The notes: generated from the sequence alone by a model not told the origin. A stretch of DNA of 64,000 nucleotides from Acidocella aquatica (GCF_030160635.1 NZ_BSOS01000013.1:1-64000), one strand, 5' to 3'. Counted from the first letter of the stretch, positions 24,984-38,070 are shown. Translations and numbers: made by a program.

Positions 24984-27212
24984 ATGCTGGATGAGGTTTC
25001 GGGCCATATCGAAGACGCGCCGCTGAGCAACGCGCTCTCGGAGCGCTATCTGGCCTATGCGCTGTCCACCATCATGTCGCGCTCGCTGCCCGATGCGCGT
25101 GACGGGCTGAAGCCGGTGCACCGGCGGCTGATCTATGCGATGCACCAGCTGAAGCTGGACCCCCGCTCAGGCTTTAAGAAATGCGCCCGCGTGGTGGGCG
25201 ATGTGATGGGCAAGTTTCACCCGCATGGCGACAGCTCGATCTATGAGGCGCTGGTGCGCCTGGCGCAGGAGTTCTCCTCGCGGTTCCCCTTGATCGAGGG
25301 ACAAGGGAATTTTGGCAATATCGACGGCGATAACGCGGCCGCGATGCGCTACACGGAATCGCGGCTGACCGGGATCGCGGAGTTTCTGCTGCGCGGGATT
25401 GATGAGAACGCGGTGGATTTCCGCCCCACCTATGACGGCGAGGAGAGCGAGCCGGTGGTGCTGCCCGGCGCGTTCCCCAATCTGCTGGCCAACGGCGCGG
25501 CGGGGATCGCGGTGGGGATGGCGACCTCGATCCCGCCGCATAATGCCGGGGAGGTGTGCGCGGCGGCGGTGCATCTGGTGCAAAACCCTGAGGCAAGCAC
25601 GCAGGAATTGCTGAAGCATCTGCGCGGGCCGGATTTTCCCACGGGCGGGGAGCTGGTGGAGGACGAGGCGACGCTGCTGGCGGCCTATGAGAGCGGGCGC
25701 GGCTCGTTGCGCACGCGCGCGCGCTGGACCAAGGAGGCGCAGAAGAACGGCACATGGGTGATCGTGGTCACCGAAATTCCGTATCAGGTGCAGAAATCGC
25801 GGTTGATAGAGCAGGTGGCGCTGCTGTTGCAGGAGAAGAAGCTGCCGCTACTGGGGGATATTCGCGATGAGAGCGCGGAGCATATCCGCCTGGTGCTGGA
25901 GCCCAAGGCGCGCACGGTGGATGCGGAGATGCTGATGGCATCGCTGTTTCGCGCCACCGCGCTGGAGACCCGCTTCGCGCTCAACATGAATGTGCTGGAT
26001 GGCGGGCGCACGCCGCGCGTGATGGGGCTGAAGGCATTGTTGCGCTGCTGGCTCGATCACCGGCACGAGGTGCTGGTGCGCCGCTCCAACCACCGGCTGG
26101 AGGCGATTGCGCGCCGGTTGGAGATTCTGGACGGGTATCTCGTGGTTTACCTCAACCTGGATGAGGTGATCCGCATTATCCGCAGCGAGGACCAGCCCCG
26201 GCCGGTTCTGATGAAGGCGTTCAGCCTGAGTGAGACGCAGGCCGAGGCGATTTTGAACATGCGGCTGCGCGCGCTGCGCCGGCTGGAGGAGCAGGAGATC
26301 CGCGGGGAGCACAAAAAGCTGAGCGCGGAGCAGAAGGGCCTGCAGGCGCTGCTGGGCGATGCGGGCAAGCGCTGGGATAAGATCGTGACCGAGATTAACG
26401 AGGTGCGGGAGACCTTTGGCGCGGGCGCCCTGGGTGCGCGGCGCACCAAGATAAGCGCCGCGGCGCCGGTGGTGGAGATTGTGGCCGAGGCGCTGGTGGA
26501 GCGCGAGGCGATTACTGTGATTTTGTCGCAAAAGGGCTGGATCCGCGCGCAGAAGGGGCATCTGGCCGATGATGCTGAGCTGAAGTTCAAGGAAGGCGAC
26601 AGGCTCGATTGCCTGCTGCGCTGCGAGTCAACTGACCGGATTACGCTGCTGGCCACCAACGGGCGGGTTTATACGCTCAAAGCCTCCGAGCTGCCGCGCG
26701 GGCGGGGGGATGGGCAGGCGATCCGCCTGCTGATCGACCTGGCCAATGAGGATGGGGTGTTGCGGCTGTTCCTGCCGGATGCGAACGGGAAATACCTGGT
26801 GGCCTCATCCGCCGGGCGCGGGTTTGTGGTGCCGGGGGCTGAACTTAGCTCCGAGCGGCGGGCGGGCAAGACGATTTTGGCGTTGCGGCCGGGCGAGGAA
26901 TGGGCGGCCTGCGTGCCGGCCAAGGGCGACCATGTGGCGGTGATCGGCAGCAACCGCAAGCTGCTGGTGTTTCCGCTGGTGGAAGTGCCGGAGATGCCCA
27001 AGGGGGCGGGCGTGGCGTTGCAGAAATACAAGGACGGCAGTTTGAGCGATGTGAAGGTGTTCACCCTCGCCGAGGGGCTGACCTGGCGGCTGGGCGATAA
27101 GACCCGCACGGAGCCGAAACTGACCGAGTGGCTGGGCGTGCGCGCGCAGGTGGGGCGGATGCCGCCCAACGGGTTCCCGAAATCGGGCAAATTTGGCGGC
27201 GAGGCGGGTTGA
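24984..27212 (+). CDS. parC: DNA topoisomerase IV subunit A
   Basis: 742 residues. Breakage-reunion domain with [38 protein letters not shown] and the catalytic tyrosine in [13 protein letters not shown] (about residue 120). The QT-type tower and coiled coil follow ([19 protein letters not shown]). The C-terminal ~250 residues form beta-pinwheel blades ([17 protein letters not shown]-like positions). It lacks the GyrA box, supporting ParC over GyrA. With ParE it decatenates daughter chromosomes. It ends a run dapD-dapE-membrane protein-M20-recO-parC. Confidence 0.95.
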   Translation: MLDEVSGHIEDAPLSNALSERYLAYALSTIMSRSLPDARDGLKPVHRRLIYAMHQLKLDPRSGFKKCARVVGDVMGKFHPHGDSSIYEALVRLAQEFSSRFPLIEGQGNFGNIDGDNAAAMRYTESRLTGIAEFLLRGIDENAVDFRPTYDGEESEPVVLPGAFPNLLANGAAGIAVGMATSIPPHNAGEVCAAAVHLVQNPEASTQELLKHLRGPDFPTGGELVEDEATLLAAYESGRGSLRTRARWTKEAQKNGTWVIVVTEIPYQVQKSRLIEQVALLLQEKKLPLLGDIRDESAEHIRLVLEPKARTVDAEMLMASLFRATALETRFALNMNVLDGGRTPRVMGLKALLRCWLDHRHEVLVRRSNHRLEAIARRLEILDGYLVVYLNLDEVIRIIRSEDQPRPVLMKAFSLSETQAEAILNMRLRALRRLEEQEIRGEHKKLSAEQKGLQALLGDAGKRWDKIVTEINEVRETFGAGALGARRTKISAAAPVVEIVAEALVEREAITVILSQKGWIRAQKGHLADDAELKFKEGDRLDCLLRCESTDRITLLATNGRVYTLKASELPRGRGDGQAIRLLIDLANEDGVLRLFLPDANGKYLVASSAGRGFVVPGAELSSERRAGKTILALRPGEEWAACVPAKGDHVAVIGSNRKLLVFPLVEVPEMPKGAGVALQKYKDGSLSDVKVFTLAEGLTWRLGDKTRTEPKLTEWLGVRAQVGRMPPNGFPKSGKFGGEAG

Positions 27213-27270
27213 ACGAAGCGGTCAGCCCCATTCTTCCAAAAATGCGGCTTCCAAAAATGTTCCGATACCA

Positions 27271-27291
27271 GCGGTCATTCATCATGACCGC
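27271..27291. terminator. Hairpin between convergent parC and roadblock-globin gene
   Basis: GCGGTCAT (27271-27278), a 5-base loop, then ATGACCGC (27284-27291). It sits in the 84-base gap between convergent 3' ends. No T-run, so intrinsic termination is possible but unproven. Confidence 0.4.
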
Positions 27292-27296
27292 CGGCA

Positions 27297-28412
27297 TCAG
27301 AACGACAATGCGCGATTCGCCGGTGCAGCGGGCTGTTTTTGGGCCTGACCAAGACGGATCAGCGCGTGATAATATTTGGGGTCGATGAGATACTGGCACA
27401 GGTCGAGCAGCCGCAGCAGCGAGCTGCTGGCCGCGGCCTGTTCGGCGGGGTTGCTGATGTTGGCGGTGAGCAAGGGCGGGAACGCCGCGCGCAGGAAGGC
27501 CATGCTTGCGGCAAAATAGATGGGGGGGATGTTGGCCCGCGTGTGAGCCTCGCCGATATCCTGCTGGCGGCGCACGAAATCAGCCCCGTACTCGCCCTCG
27601 AACAGGTTCTCCAGCCATGCCGTGTGGGTTAATTTGAGGGTATCCACCCGGTTCTGAATGTAGGGGGCCATTTGCGGGTCGGCCAGAAGAACTTTGTAGA
27701 AACGCGCTGTCAGGGATGGCAGGAGCGGGCGCATCAGGCTCCGGAGTGATTTGATGACCGCCTGATCTTCGGGGCTGAAGCCGACATCCTCGCATAAAAC
27801 ATGCAGGGTCTGGTCCTGGGCGGCGGCTTCAGGCGCGTTGTCTCCCGCCGGAGCCTGGTTCGGCTCGGTGGCGGATTTGAGCAGGTAGGTATCGTCCAGA
27901 ACCAGGGTTGGCTCCTCCGCGAATTCTGGCGCGGCGGGAAGTTCGGGGACGGGCTGCGGCGCGGAAGGTGGGGGCTCGGGGGCGGCGGCGGCGGGGAGGG
28001 GGGCGATGAGTTTCGCGGCGCGATGGGTTTCCAGAATGCCGTTGAACGTGTCTTCATGGACCAGAATGCTTGAGACCGCCGCGCTGGCTTCCTGAAACAA
28101 CTGGCCCAGCTTCGCGGATTTCGCGGCAATCGCGCACATCACGGCATCGCGCCCGGCGCGGACGATCAGCACAGAGCCTTGCCGGCCGCTGATCATCACC
28201 TGCTCCAGGCTGCCGCGCGAGAGCTCCATCGCGGTCCGCTCGCCAAGCGAGAGGGTGGCGGCAATCAGGGCGCTGACGCGATCTTCATCCATTCCCGCCG
28301 CGAGGACCGAGGCGATAACGAAACCATCGGTGGATATGAGCGCGGACGCCTGAATATCGGCTGAACTACTGTTCAGGGCGGATAGCAGGGCGGTTATTTG
28401 GTCTTCACTCAT
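27297..28412 (-). CDS. Roadblock/LC7-protoglobin fusion protein
   Basis: 371 residues from ATG 28412 with GGAGG 5-6 bases upstream. Residues ~1-120 are a roadblock/LC7 domain (SADIQASALISTDGFVIASV; DRVSALIAATLSLGERTAME; LEQVMISGRQGSVLIVRAG), the fold of MglB-type regulators of small GTPases. A Pro/Ala/Glu-rich linker follows (about 140-225). The C-terminal ~145 residues are a protoglobin/globin-sensor domain: ARFYKVLLADPQMAPYI, THTAWLENLFEGEYGADFV, and IGEAHTRANIPPIYF, whose His is in the position of the heme-coordinating proximal His. Roughly 70% of its roadblock residues match the separate roadblock gene at 28897. Heme binding and signalling role are inference. Confidence 0.85.
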   Translation of the reverse strand: MSEDQITALLSALNSSSADIQASALISTDGFVIASVLAAGMDEDRVSALIAATLSLGERTAMELSRGSLEQVMISGRQGSVLIVRAGRDAVMCAIAAKSAKLGQLFQEASAAVSSILVHEDTFNGILETHRAAKLIAPLPAAAAPEPPPSAPQPVPELPAAPEFAEEPTLVLDDTYLLKSATEPNQAPAGDNAPEAAAQDQTLHVLCEDVGFSPEDQAVIKSLRSLMRPLLPSLTARFYKVLLADPQMAPYIQNRVDTLKLTHTAWLENLFEGEYGADFVRRQQDIGEAHTRANIPPIYFAASMAFLRAAFPPLLTANISNPAEQAAASSSLLRLLDLCQYLIDPKYYHALIRLGQAQKQPAAPANRALSF

Positions 28413-28896
28413 GACTACCTCCAGCAGGCTTGCCGTCATACCAGCAATAACTAAAACTTCCCAGACAGACATCCCGCCAGGCGGGATTTTATGCAGCATT
28501 TCAACAATTTGATCGTCCGTTCATTAAACGATACATTGCACATAATAAGCAACAATTGCGATGGCTGCCCACCGCAAAGGGCGGGGAACACCGCCCAGGC
28601 GGCTCGCCGGGCTGTTCAAATAATCGTGTTGTTTGATTTCAGTTGTGAAATGCTTTTGCGGCGCAATCGCAACCGCGCGGCCGCGACTTAAAAACGCACG
28701 ATAACCAATTGATAAAAAATAAATAAATTCGGCTTGACCCAGGGTGTTTTTGTTGCGTGGTCAGATCGATATTCCCGGCGCCGCGGCCCGCGCGTAACTG
28801 AACCGTGTTATTAACAAAATATCGTTAGGTATTCGTATTGCACTAAAATAAAAAGCTTTTAGTCTCGGGCGCGCACCCAACTTTTTGGAGGAATTC
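28413..28896. promoter_or_regulatory. Divergent control region of the roadblock-globin locus
   Basis: 484 bases with no gene, strikingly AT-rich in its plus-strand half for this genome. It must hold promoters for both the fusion gene (leftward) and the roadblock-globin pair (rightward). Visible symmetry: a 6-bp-stem hairpin GGGCGG/CCGCCC at 28579-28596, CGCGGCCGCG near 28677, and TGTTATTAACA at about 28804-28814. AT-rich stretches near 28845-28860 could be a -10 region. No certain FNR, sigma-54 or other box was found. Confidence 0.5.
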
Positions 28897-29262
28897 ATGC
28901 GTGAAGACCAGATAAGAACCATTCTGACGGATCTGAACGGGGGTTCCGCCGATATTGAAGCCTCCGCGCTGATATCAACCGATGGCCTGATCATTTCCTC
29001 CGCCCTCGCGGCGGGGATGGATGAAGACCGGATCAGCGCCATGGTTGCCGCCATGCTCTCCTTGGGGGAACGCACCGCCGCCGAACTTTCCCGCGGCAAT
29101 CTGGAACAAGTGATGATCAGCGGCACGCAGGGGCATGTGCTCATCATTCACGCAGGCAATGACGCTGTGCTTTGCACGATCGCCGGCAAGCAGATCAAAC
29201 TTGGGCTGCTGTTCATCGACGCGAGCCGCGCCGCCAAGGCCGCCACCGCGATCCTGCGATAA
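28897..29262 (+). CDS. Stand-alone roadblock/LC7 domain protein
   Basis: 121 residues from ATG 28897 (GGAGG then AATTC before the ATG). The whole protein is one roadblock/LC7 domain and aligns without gaps over ~105 residues with the N-terminus of the divergent fusion protein; by eye about 30 positions differ. Shared blocks include EASALISTDG, LAAGMDEDR and LSLGERTA. Such domains dimerise and in bacteria often act as MglB-like partners of Ras-like GTPases, but no GTPase gene is in the window. The protoglobin gene follows 23 bases after the stop, so the pair is very likely an operon. Confidence 0.88.
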   Translation: MREDQIRTILTDLNGGSADIEASALISTDGLIISSALAAGMDEDRISAMVAAMLSLGERTAAELSRGNLEQVMISGTQGHVLIIHAGNDAVLCTIAGKQIKLGLLFIDASRAAKAATAILR

Positions 29263-29285
29263 ACACTTCCCCGGAAGACATTTCG

Positions 29286-29837
29286 ATGCAACTGCAAAGC
29301 AACGATCCAAACATTCAGACATTTTGGCATGTTTGCGGATTGGATAAAGATGATGAAAGCATCCTCTGGACCGTTCGCGGCTACATCCTGCCGCTGATCC
29401 CGGGTCTTACGGATGCGTTTTATGAAACACTCGCGACGGACCCGCAGACCGCGCCGCTGATCGAGGGGCGTGTCGAACAGCTCAAGCGCACCCATGTTGC
29501 CTGGCTGGAGAGCCTGTTCAATGGCGGCTATGGCGCGGATTTTATCCGCAGGCAGCAGCAAATCGGCGAAGTCCATGTGCGGGCCAAAATTCCGCCGACC
29601 TTCGTTGCGGCAAGCATGAGCTTTTTGCGCGGCGCCTTGCCGGATGTGCTGGCGGCGAACATCGCGGACAAGGACGACGCCAAGGCGGCGATGGGCACGC
29701 TGCTGCGGCTGTTCGATCTCTGCCAGTTCCTGATCGACCGTAGCTATGATGGCACTTTGAGCGATGGCCTGATGGGCAATCTGGGCATCAGCCCGGCCCT
29801 GCTCGCCCGCCTGCAGACCGTGGGCAAAAAAATCTGA
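29286..29837 (+). CDS. Stand-alone protoglobin-type globin
   Basis: 183 residues from ATG 29286 (GGAAG upstream). It is a single protoglobin/globin-coupled-sensor globin: DAFYETLATDPQTAPLIEGR, THVAWLESLFNGGYGADFI, then IGEVHVRAKIPPTFV with the candidate proximal heme His, and LLRLFDLCQFLIDRSYD. The FY tyrosine near residue 48 is a candidate distal (B10) ligand. No output domain is attached; the preceding roadblock gene supplies what the divergent paralogue carries in one chain. Probable O2, NO or CO sensor by family; ligand and partner are inferred. Confidence 0.87.
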   Translation: MQLQSNDPNIQTFWHVCGLDKDDESILWTVRGYILPLIPGLTDAFYETLATDPQTAPLIEGRVEQLKRTHVAWLESLFNGGYGADFIRRQQQIGEVHVRAKIPPTFVAASMSFLRGALPDVLAANIADKDDAKAAMGTLLRLFDLCQFLIDRSYDGTLSDGLMGNLGISPALLARLQTVGKKI

Positions 29838-29977
29838 CCGGCGGGAGCGCGGGCGCCGGGCTTTAACATCCGGCACCGCGGGCATACGTTCCGAAACATT
29901 CGCAGCATCATGGCGTTACAATCCCATGTGTAACTGGTGATCGTGCAACTGATGCGCAGATGAGGAGGAGTTGTGAC

Positions 29978-30310
29978 ATGCTGTCTCGCCGGGGTTTGGC
30001 AAAGTCGTTGTTGAGCGCGGGTGCCGCCGCGTTGGTGCTGGGTTTGGGCGCGGGGCAGGCCCGCGCGCAGGTGCCGCCGCCCTATCCCCCTTATTACCGG
30101 CCGGTGCCCCCGCTCCAGCGGGAGATTATCCCCGGCGCGCCGGGGGCGGCCTATGTGTGGCGGCCGGGGCATTGGGTGTGGGATGGCGCCGGGTATCATT
30201 GGCGGCCAGGGCATTATGTGCGGCGCCGGCATGGCTGGCACCATTGGGTGGATGGACGCTGGGCGCTCCGGGCAGGCACCTGGATCTGGGTTCCCGCTCA
30301 CTGGAATTGA
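29978..30310 (+). CDS. Exported YXWGXW-repeat protein
   Basis: 110 residues from ATG 29978, with GAGGAGGAG about 9 bases upstream. Signal peptide: basic SRRG, hydrophobic core SLLSAGAAALVLGLGAG, cleavage near ARA-QV. The mature part is Pro/Tyr-rich (PPPYPPYYRPVPP) and then Trp/Gly/His-rich: VWRPGHWVWDGAGYHW, RPGHYVRRRHGWHHW, WIWVPAHW, as in YXWGXW-repeat proteins. Function of the family is unknown. It follows the globin gene on the same strand after 140 bases and probably has its own promoter. Confidence 0.82.
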   Translation: MLSRRGLAKSLLSAGAAALVLGLGAGQARAQVPPPYPPYYRPVPPLQREIIPGAPGAAYVWRPGHWVWDGAGYHWRPGHYVRRRHGWHHWVDGRWALRAGTWIWVPAHWN

Positions 30311-30364
30311 TAGGAGGCCGGGGGGCCCAGAGCGCGATCGCATTTAAAGCGATCAGGCTTTAGG

Positions 30365-30796
30365 TCAGGCCCTGGCAAGCAACTGAATGCGCTCCACCAT
30401 CGCGGCAACGCCGTTGCCGCGGTTGGTGGAGAGGGCGCTGATCAGCCCGAGGTCGTGCAGGAATTTCGCCGGGGTGGCGAGGATTTCGGCGCGCGGCCGG
30501 CCGGAGTAGACGCGCAGCACCAGCGCCACCAGGCCGGAGACGATGGCGGCATCGGACGCGCCGGCAAAGTATAATTTCTCGCCGTTATCCTCGGCCGCCA
30601 GCCAGACCTGGCTTTGGCAGCCTTTCACGCGATGTTCCTCATCCTGCCATGCGGCCGGGTAGGGGGGGAGCTTGCGGCCCAGCTCTATGATGAACTGGTA
30701 GCGGTCCATCCAATCGTCGAACAACGCCAGATCCTCCCCGATGGCGGCGATGGCGCCGGCCGCGCTGAGGTCTTCGGGTTGGTAGAAAGCAGTCAT
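30365..30796 (-). CDS. sufE: SufE family sulfur acceptor
   Basis: 143 residues from the ATG that overlaps the corA stop (ATGA). SufE fold: DDWMDRYQFIIELGRKLPP, the active-site cysteine in RVKGCQSQVWLAAE, and GLVALVLRVYSGRPRAEI. SufE accepts persulfide from the cysteine desulfurase SufS and enhances Fe-S cluster assembly. The suf operon is not here; lone sufE copies away from suf are common in alphaproteobacteria. Confidence 0.93.
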   Translation of the reverse strand: MTAFYQPEDLSAAGAIAAIGEDLALFDDWMDRYQFIIELGRKLPPYPAAWQDEEHRVKGCQSQVWLAAEDNGEKLYFAGASDAAIVSGLVALVLRVYSGRPRAEILATPAKFLHDLGLISALSTNRGNGVAAMVERIQLLARA

Positions 30797-31782
30797 AGCC
30801 AGCCTTTCTTGCGGAACCATGCCAGCGGCAGCATGGAGGAGAGGATCATCACCCCCCAGGCGTACACATAGCCATAGCGCCAGGTGATTTCAGGGATGTC
30901 GTGAAAATTCATGCCATAGATGCCAGCAATGAGGGTGGGCGGGATGCCGACGATGGAGACGATGGTAAGCACCTTGATGAGGCTGTTCTGCGCGACGTTG
31001 ATGAGGCCCAGCGTAGCGTCCAGTAAAAATTGCACCTTGTCGGAGAGGTGAGTGCTGAACTCGTTGAGCGAGGCGATGTCTTTTTCCACCGATTGCAGGC
31101 GCTGCCTCGCCGCTTCGGGCAGCCAGGCCGCGGTGCCCAGCACATAGGGGGCGATGCGGGCGATGCCGAGCTGGCTGTCACGCAGGAAGGAGATGGTGTC
31201 ATAGCCGCGCCCGAGCACGGCCAGGGTGGCTTGCAGCTCGGCCTCGGCGTTGCGGCGGCGCGCGGCGCGTTCCTGCGGTTTGGCGCTCAGGCGGTGGTGG
31301 AAAATCTGGTGCGACAGATCATCCAGCTCGCGGCGCAGGTTTTCCAGCGCGTCGGCCTGGCGGTCAACGATGGCCTCCAGCAGGCCGGTGAAGATAAAGG
31401 CCGCGTTCGAGGCGCCAGATACGCCGGTTTCCAGCGGTTGGGTGGCGAACTGGGTGAAAACCTGGCCAGGGGTGAAGCGAATGGTCACCAGCCGGTCTGG
31501 CGCCAGGACAAAGCCGCAGGCGCTCGATTGCAGGCCCTCGGGCGTGCGGGTGACGATGGGCATGGTCAGCGTGAGCACATCGCCATTGGCCGAAAGACGT
31601 GATGAATTCTCGATTTCCAGGATGTTGTCCTGCTGGGGGAGCGCCAGGCCAGTCTCGCGGGTGACGAAGGCGTAGTCCTCGGGCGCCGGGTTTTCGAGGT
31701 CAAACCACAGCGCCTGGGGCATCTGGGCGAGCGCCAGGCTGGTGAGGCGGCCGCCGGGGGCGCAGGCATAGGCTTTCAGCAT
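30793..31782 (-). CDS. corA: CorA-family divalent metal transporter
   Basis: 329 residues. A soluble N-terminal funnel domain of about 270 residues with a long helix (DRQADALENLRRELDDLSHQ) is followed by two C-terminal membrane segments. The pore signature GMN is present (IYGMNFHDIPE), and the chain ends in a basic WFRKKGWL. The pentameric channel takes up Mg2+ or Co2+. It is followed by sufE with a 4-base overlap. Confidence 0.94.
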   Translation of the reverse strand: MLKAYACAPGGRLTSLALAQMPQALWFDLENPAPEDYAFVTRETGLALPQQDNILEIENSSRLSANGDVLTLTMPIVTRTPEGLQSSACGFVLAPDRLVTIRFTPGQVFTQFATQPLETGVSGASNAAFIFTGLLEAIVDRQADALENLRRELDDLSHQIFHHRLSAKPQERAARRRNAEAELQATLAVLGRGYDTISFLRDSQLGIARIAPYVLGTAAWLPEAARQRLQSVEKDIASLNEFSTHLSDKVQFLLDATLGLINVAQNSLIKVLTIVSIVGIPPTLIAGIYGMNFHDIPEITWRYGYVYAWGVMILSSMLPLAWFRKKGWL

Positions 31783-31916
31783 GTCGCCCCCTTTTAAGGT
31801 TCGTGTTCGCGCGCAGAGATACCAAGGGGTGCGGGAATTACAATGGCGGCGGCAATTGCTGAGCCGGGATGGATCGGGTTAGGCTGATGCAAAGTATAAT
31901 CGCGAGGGGAAGTCCG

Positions 31917-32555
31917 ATGATTACCATTTACCATCTGGGTGTGTCGCAATCCGACAGAATTGTCTGGCTGATGGAGGAATTGGGGCTGCCCTATCAGTTG
32001 GAGTGGTTCGACCGGATGCCCAATATGTTCGCGCCGCCGGAGTACAAGGCGCTGCATCCGGTGGCGACGGCGCCGACCATCCGCGATGGCGGCAAGGTGT
32101 TTTGTGAGTCGCTGGCGATTGTTGAATATATCGTCAACCGCCATGCCGGCGGGCGGCTCGGGGTGGCGGTGGACGCGCCAAATTATGCCGATTATCTCTA
32201 TTGGCTGAGCTTCAGCAACTCGCTGATGGCGAGCGTGATGGCGGTGATGGCCAGCGACCCGAACACCACCGATCCGATGCGGGCGATTTTCGCGAAAGCC
32301 TCGGCGGACCGGGTGGCGCTGTATTTTAATCACCTGAACCTGCGGCTGGGTGAGTCGGACTATCTGGCCGGGCCCGAGTTTAGCGCCGCCGATGTGCAGA
32401 ACATGTTCGCGCTGACCACGATGCCGAAATTCGGCGGGCCATCAATCAGCCATTTGCCCAATGTGGTGGCCTATGTGGAGCGGATTTCGGCGCGCCCGGC
32501 GTATCAGCGGGCGATGGCGATCGCGGGGCCGGAGGCGGTGAGGCCGGAGGCGTAG
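31917..32555 (+). CDS. Glutathione S-transferase family protein
   Basis: 212 residues from ATG 31917 (GGGGAAG upstream). N-terminal thioredoxin-fold half: MITIYHLGVSQSDRIVWLME, a cis-Pro region VATAPTIRDGG and the glutathione-binding ESLAIVEYI. C-terminal helical half: ADYLYWLSFSNSLM, DYLAGPEFSAADVQNMFAL with the conserved N-cap Asp, and RPAYQRAM. Detoxification or thiol-dependent isomerisation is likely; the substrate is unknown. Confidence 0.9.
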   Translation: MITIYHLGVSQSDRIVWLMEELGLPYQLEWFDRMPNMFAPPEYKALHPVATAPTIRDGGKVFCESLAIVEYIVNRHAGGRLGVAVDAPNYADYLYWLSFSNSLMASVMAVMASDPNTTDPMRAIFAKASADRVALYFNHLNLRLGESDYLAGPEFSAADVQNMFALTTMPKFGGPSISHLPNVVAYVERISARPAYQRAMAIAGPEAVRPEA

Positions 32556-32621
32556 GCGCCCGGCGGCGAAAAGCCGCGTAAGCGGCTGATCGGACTTTAA
32601 TCATGTTATGAATGGCCGCGG

Positions 32622-32695
32622 TGGCTGGGGGACCTGGATTCGAACCAAGGCTGCCCGGGTCAGAGCCAGGAGTTCTACCGCTAAACTATCCCCCA
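32622..32695 (-). tRNA. tRNA-Gln (anticodon CTG)
   Basis: Reading the minus strand: acceptor stem TGGGGGA pairs with TCCCCCA, followed by G and an encoded CCA (32622-32624). The D-arm has TAGTTTAGCGGTAGAAC. The anticodon arm CCTGG-CTCTGAC-CCGGG gives anticodon CTG, which reads CAG Gln codons. The T-arm CTTGG-TTCGAAT-CCAGG follows. All four arms form; 74 nt. Confidence 0.95.
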
Positions 32696-32843
32696 ACGGT
32701 CACAGCGAGGCCCGATTAGCACCGGTGTGCGCGGGCTGCAACATCTGGGGTCATCTCATCGTCATAAATTTAATCGCGGCATGGCGAACATGTGTGCTTT
32801 CCCGCTTGCCCATCACCCCAATAAAGCGCGACTATGCAGGGGT

Positions 32844-33904
32844 ATGGCAAGCTCGTCTTCATTACTGAACGCTCAGACCGACGCCGCCTCCAGGCGGGGG
32901 GGGCGGCGTCCGGTGTTTGCGGGAATCGACCTGGGGACGAATAATTGCCGCATGCTGCTGGGGACGCCTGCGGGGCAGGGGTTCCATGTGCTCGACAGTT
33001 TTTCGCGAGTCGTGCGGCTGGGCGAAGGGCTTTATGAGACCGGGCGGCTCTCCGCCGTGGCGATGGACCGCGCGATTGCCAGTTTGAGCATCTGCGCTGA
33101 GCGGGCGCGCCGCTGGGCGGCGGACACGGGGACCGGGCCGCTGCGGCTGCGCGCGATTGCCACCGAGGCCTGCCGCCAGGCGGAAAACGGGGCGGAGTTC
33201 ATCGCGCTGGCGCGTGAGCGCACGGGGCTGCCGCTGGAGATCATCAACACGCGCGAGGAGGCCGAGCTGGCGGTGGAGAGCTGTGCCTCGCTGATCGCCA
33301 AGGCGGAGCGGCGGGCGCTGCTGTTCGATATCGGCGGGGGCTCCACCGAGGTTGCCTGGGTGCGGGTGAACTGCAATGGCGCGGCGCCGGAGCTGATCGG
33401 CTATCTCTCGCTGCCCGTGGGTGTTGTTACCCTCTCCGAGCGCTGCTCCCAGGCCTGCTACACCGAGGAGGGGTTTGCCGCCGTGGTCGAGACCGTGGCC
33501 GCGATGCTGCGGCCCTTCGAGGCGGTCCACCGGATCGGCCAGGAAATCCGCCAGGGCGGGGTGCTGATGGTGGGGACATCAGGCACGGTGACCACGCTGG
33601 CCGGGGTGTCGCTGAAGCTGGAACGCTACCGCCGCGGGCTGGTGGACGGGTTTTTCATGAACCGCGGCGCCGTGGAAGCGGCGCTGGCCGAGGCCAAGGC
33701 CATGGGGCGGGATGGTTTGAGCCGCCACCCCTGTATTGGCGCCGACCGGGTGGACTTCGTGCTGCCGGGTTGCGCGATTTTTGCCGCCATCCACGAACTG
33801 TGGCAGATACCGGATTTAGTGGTGGCTGACAGGGGATTACGCGAGGGTATGTTAATGCGGCTGATGCGCAATGTGCGACCGGAACGGCGTGGCTACGGCC
33901 TGGC

Positions 33905-33908
<4 letters not shown>
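32844..33908 (+). CDS. Ppx/GppA-family phosphatase
   Basis: 354 residues if ATG 32844 is used; the ribosome binding site is unclear (AGGGG lies almost against the ATG) and ATG 32790 is an alternative. ASKHA-fold motifs: FAGIDLGTNNCRMLL, IATEACRQAENG, LLFDIGGGSTEVAW and GTSGTVTTLAGVSL. It has only the core two subdomains, shorter than E. coli Ppx. Family members hydrolyse polyphosphate or pppGpp. The stop overlaps the rlmE start (ATGA), a frequent pairing in alphaproteobacteria. Confidence 0.9.
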
Positions 33909-37471
<3,563 letters not shown>

Positions 37472-37475
<4 letters not shown>

Positions 37476-38005
37476 TCGCGATCCGCCGCGCGCGCGCAGC
37501 CGATGCGCCCGGGATCGCGGCGGTGCATGTGGCAACCTGGCGTAATGCCTACGCAACCCTGTTGCCCGAAACATTCCTGGCCGGGCTCTCGGCCGAGCGG
37601 CTGACGCTGCATTATGAGCGTAGCATCCGCATGGGGCATGGCGTGTTTGTGGCGGTGCGGAGCGGGGAGCGGAGCGCGCCGCTGGTGGTGGGGTTTTCCA
37701 CAGTGCGGCGCTGCCATGGCGCAAAGCTGGGAGACGGCGAGGTGGAAACGCTCTATGTCGCCGACGACTGGCAAAACATGGGGCTGGGGGGCCAGTTGTT
37801 GCGCGTCGCGGCGAAATATCTGGCTTCTCTGGGCTGCCGCTCGGTGTTTATCTGGGTGCTGCACGGCAACCCGGCGATTTTTTTCTACGAGCGGCTGGGC
37901 GGACGGCGGCTGGCCAACGGCACCACCTATGTCGCCGGTTCGGCCGTGCCACAGGTCGCCTATGCATGGGACCCGATCGAAACGCTGTTGGATGTGGACG
38001 CCTGA
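37472..38005 (+). CDS. GNAT-family N-acetyltransferase
   Basis: 177 residues from a GTG overlapping the rsmB stop (GTGA). GNAT fold: IRRARAADAPGIAAVHVATW, the acetyl-CoA loop DDWQNMGLGGQLLRVA (a Q/RxxGxG/A variant) and VFIWVLHGNPAIFFYERLGG. The target is unknown. It is the last gene before the large palindrome preceding guaA. Confidence 0.88.
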
Positions 38006-38028
38006 TACGCGTTTTGGGCGCGCAATTT

Positions 38029-38070
38029 TATCGGTTTAATTGGCCCCCGGCGATTCCAATTAAACCGATA
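38029..38070. repeat. Long perfect inverted repeat upstream of guaA
   Basis: TATCGGTTTAATTGG (38029-38043), 12-base spacer, then the exact reverse complement at 38056-38070: 15 bp without mismatch, AT-rich in GC-rich surroundings. GCAA (38022-38025) and TTGC (38071-38074) extend the symmetry. No T-run follows. It sits 18 bases before the guaA start, so it could terminate the guaB operon, act as an operator dyad, or fold in the guaA leader. Confidence 0.7.

Noticed and set aside
28716-28740. FNR-type box around TTGAT in the globin control region
   Set aside because: Only half-sites (TTGAT without a matching ATCAA at the right distance) are present.
30336-30354. Terminator GATCGC-ATTTAAA-GCGATC between YXWGXW gene and sufE
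   Set aside because: Only a 6-bp stem with a 7-base loop and no T-run; too weak to call.
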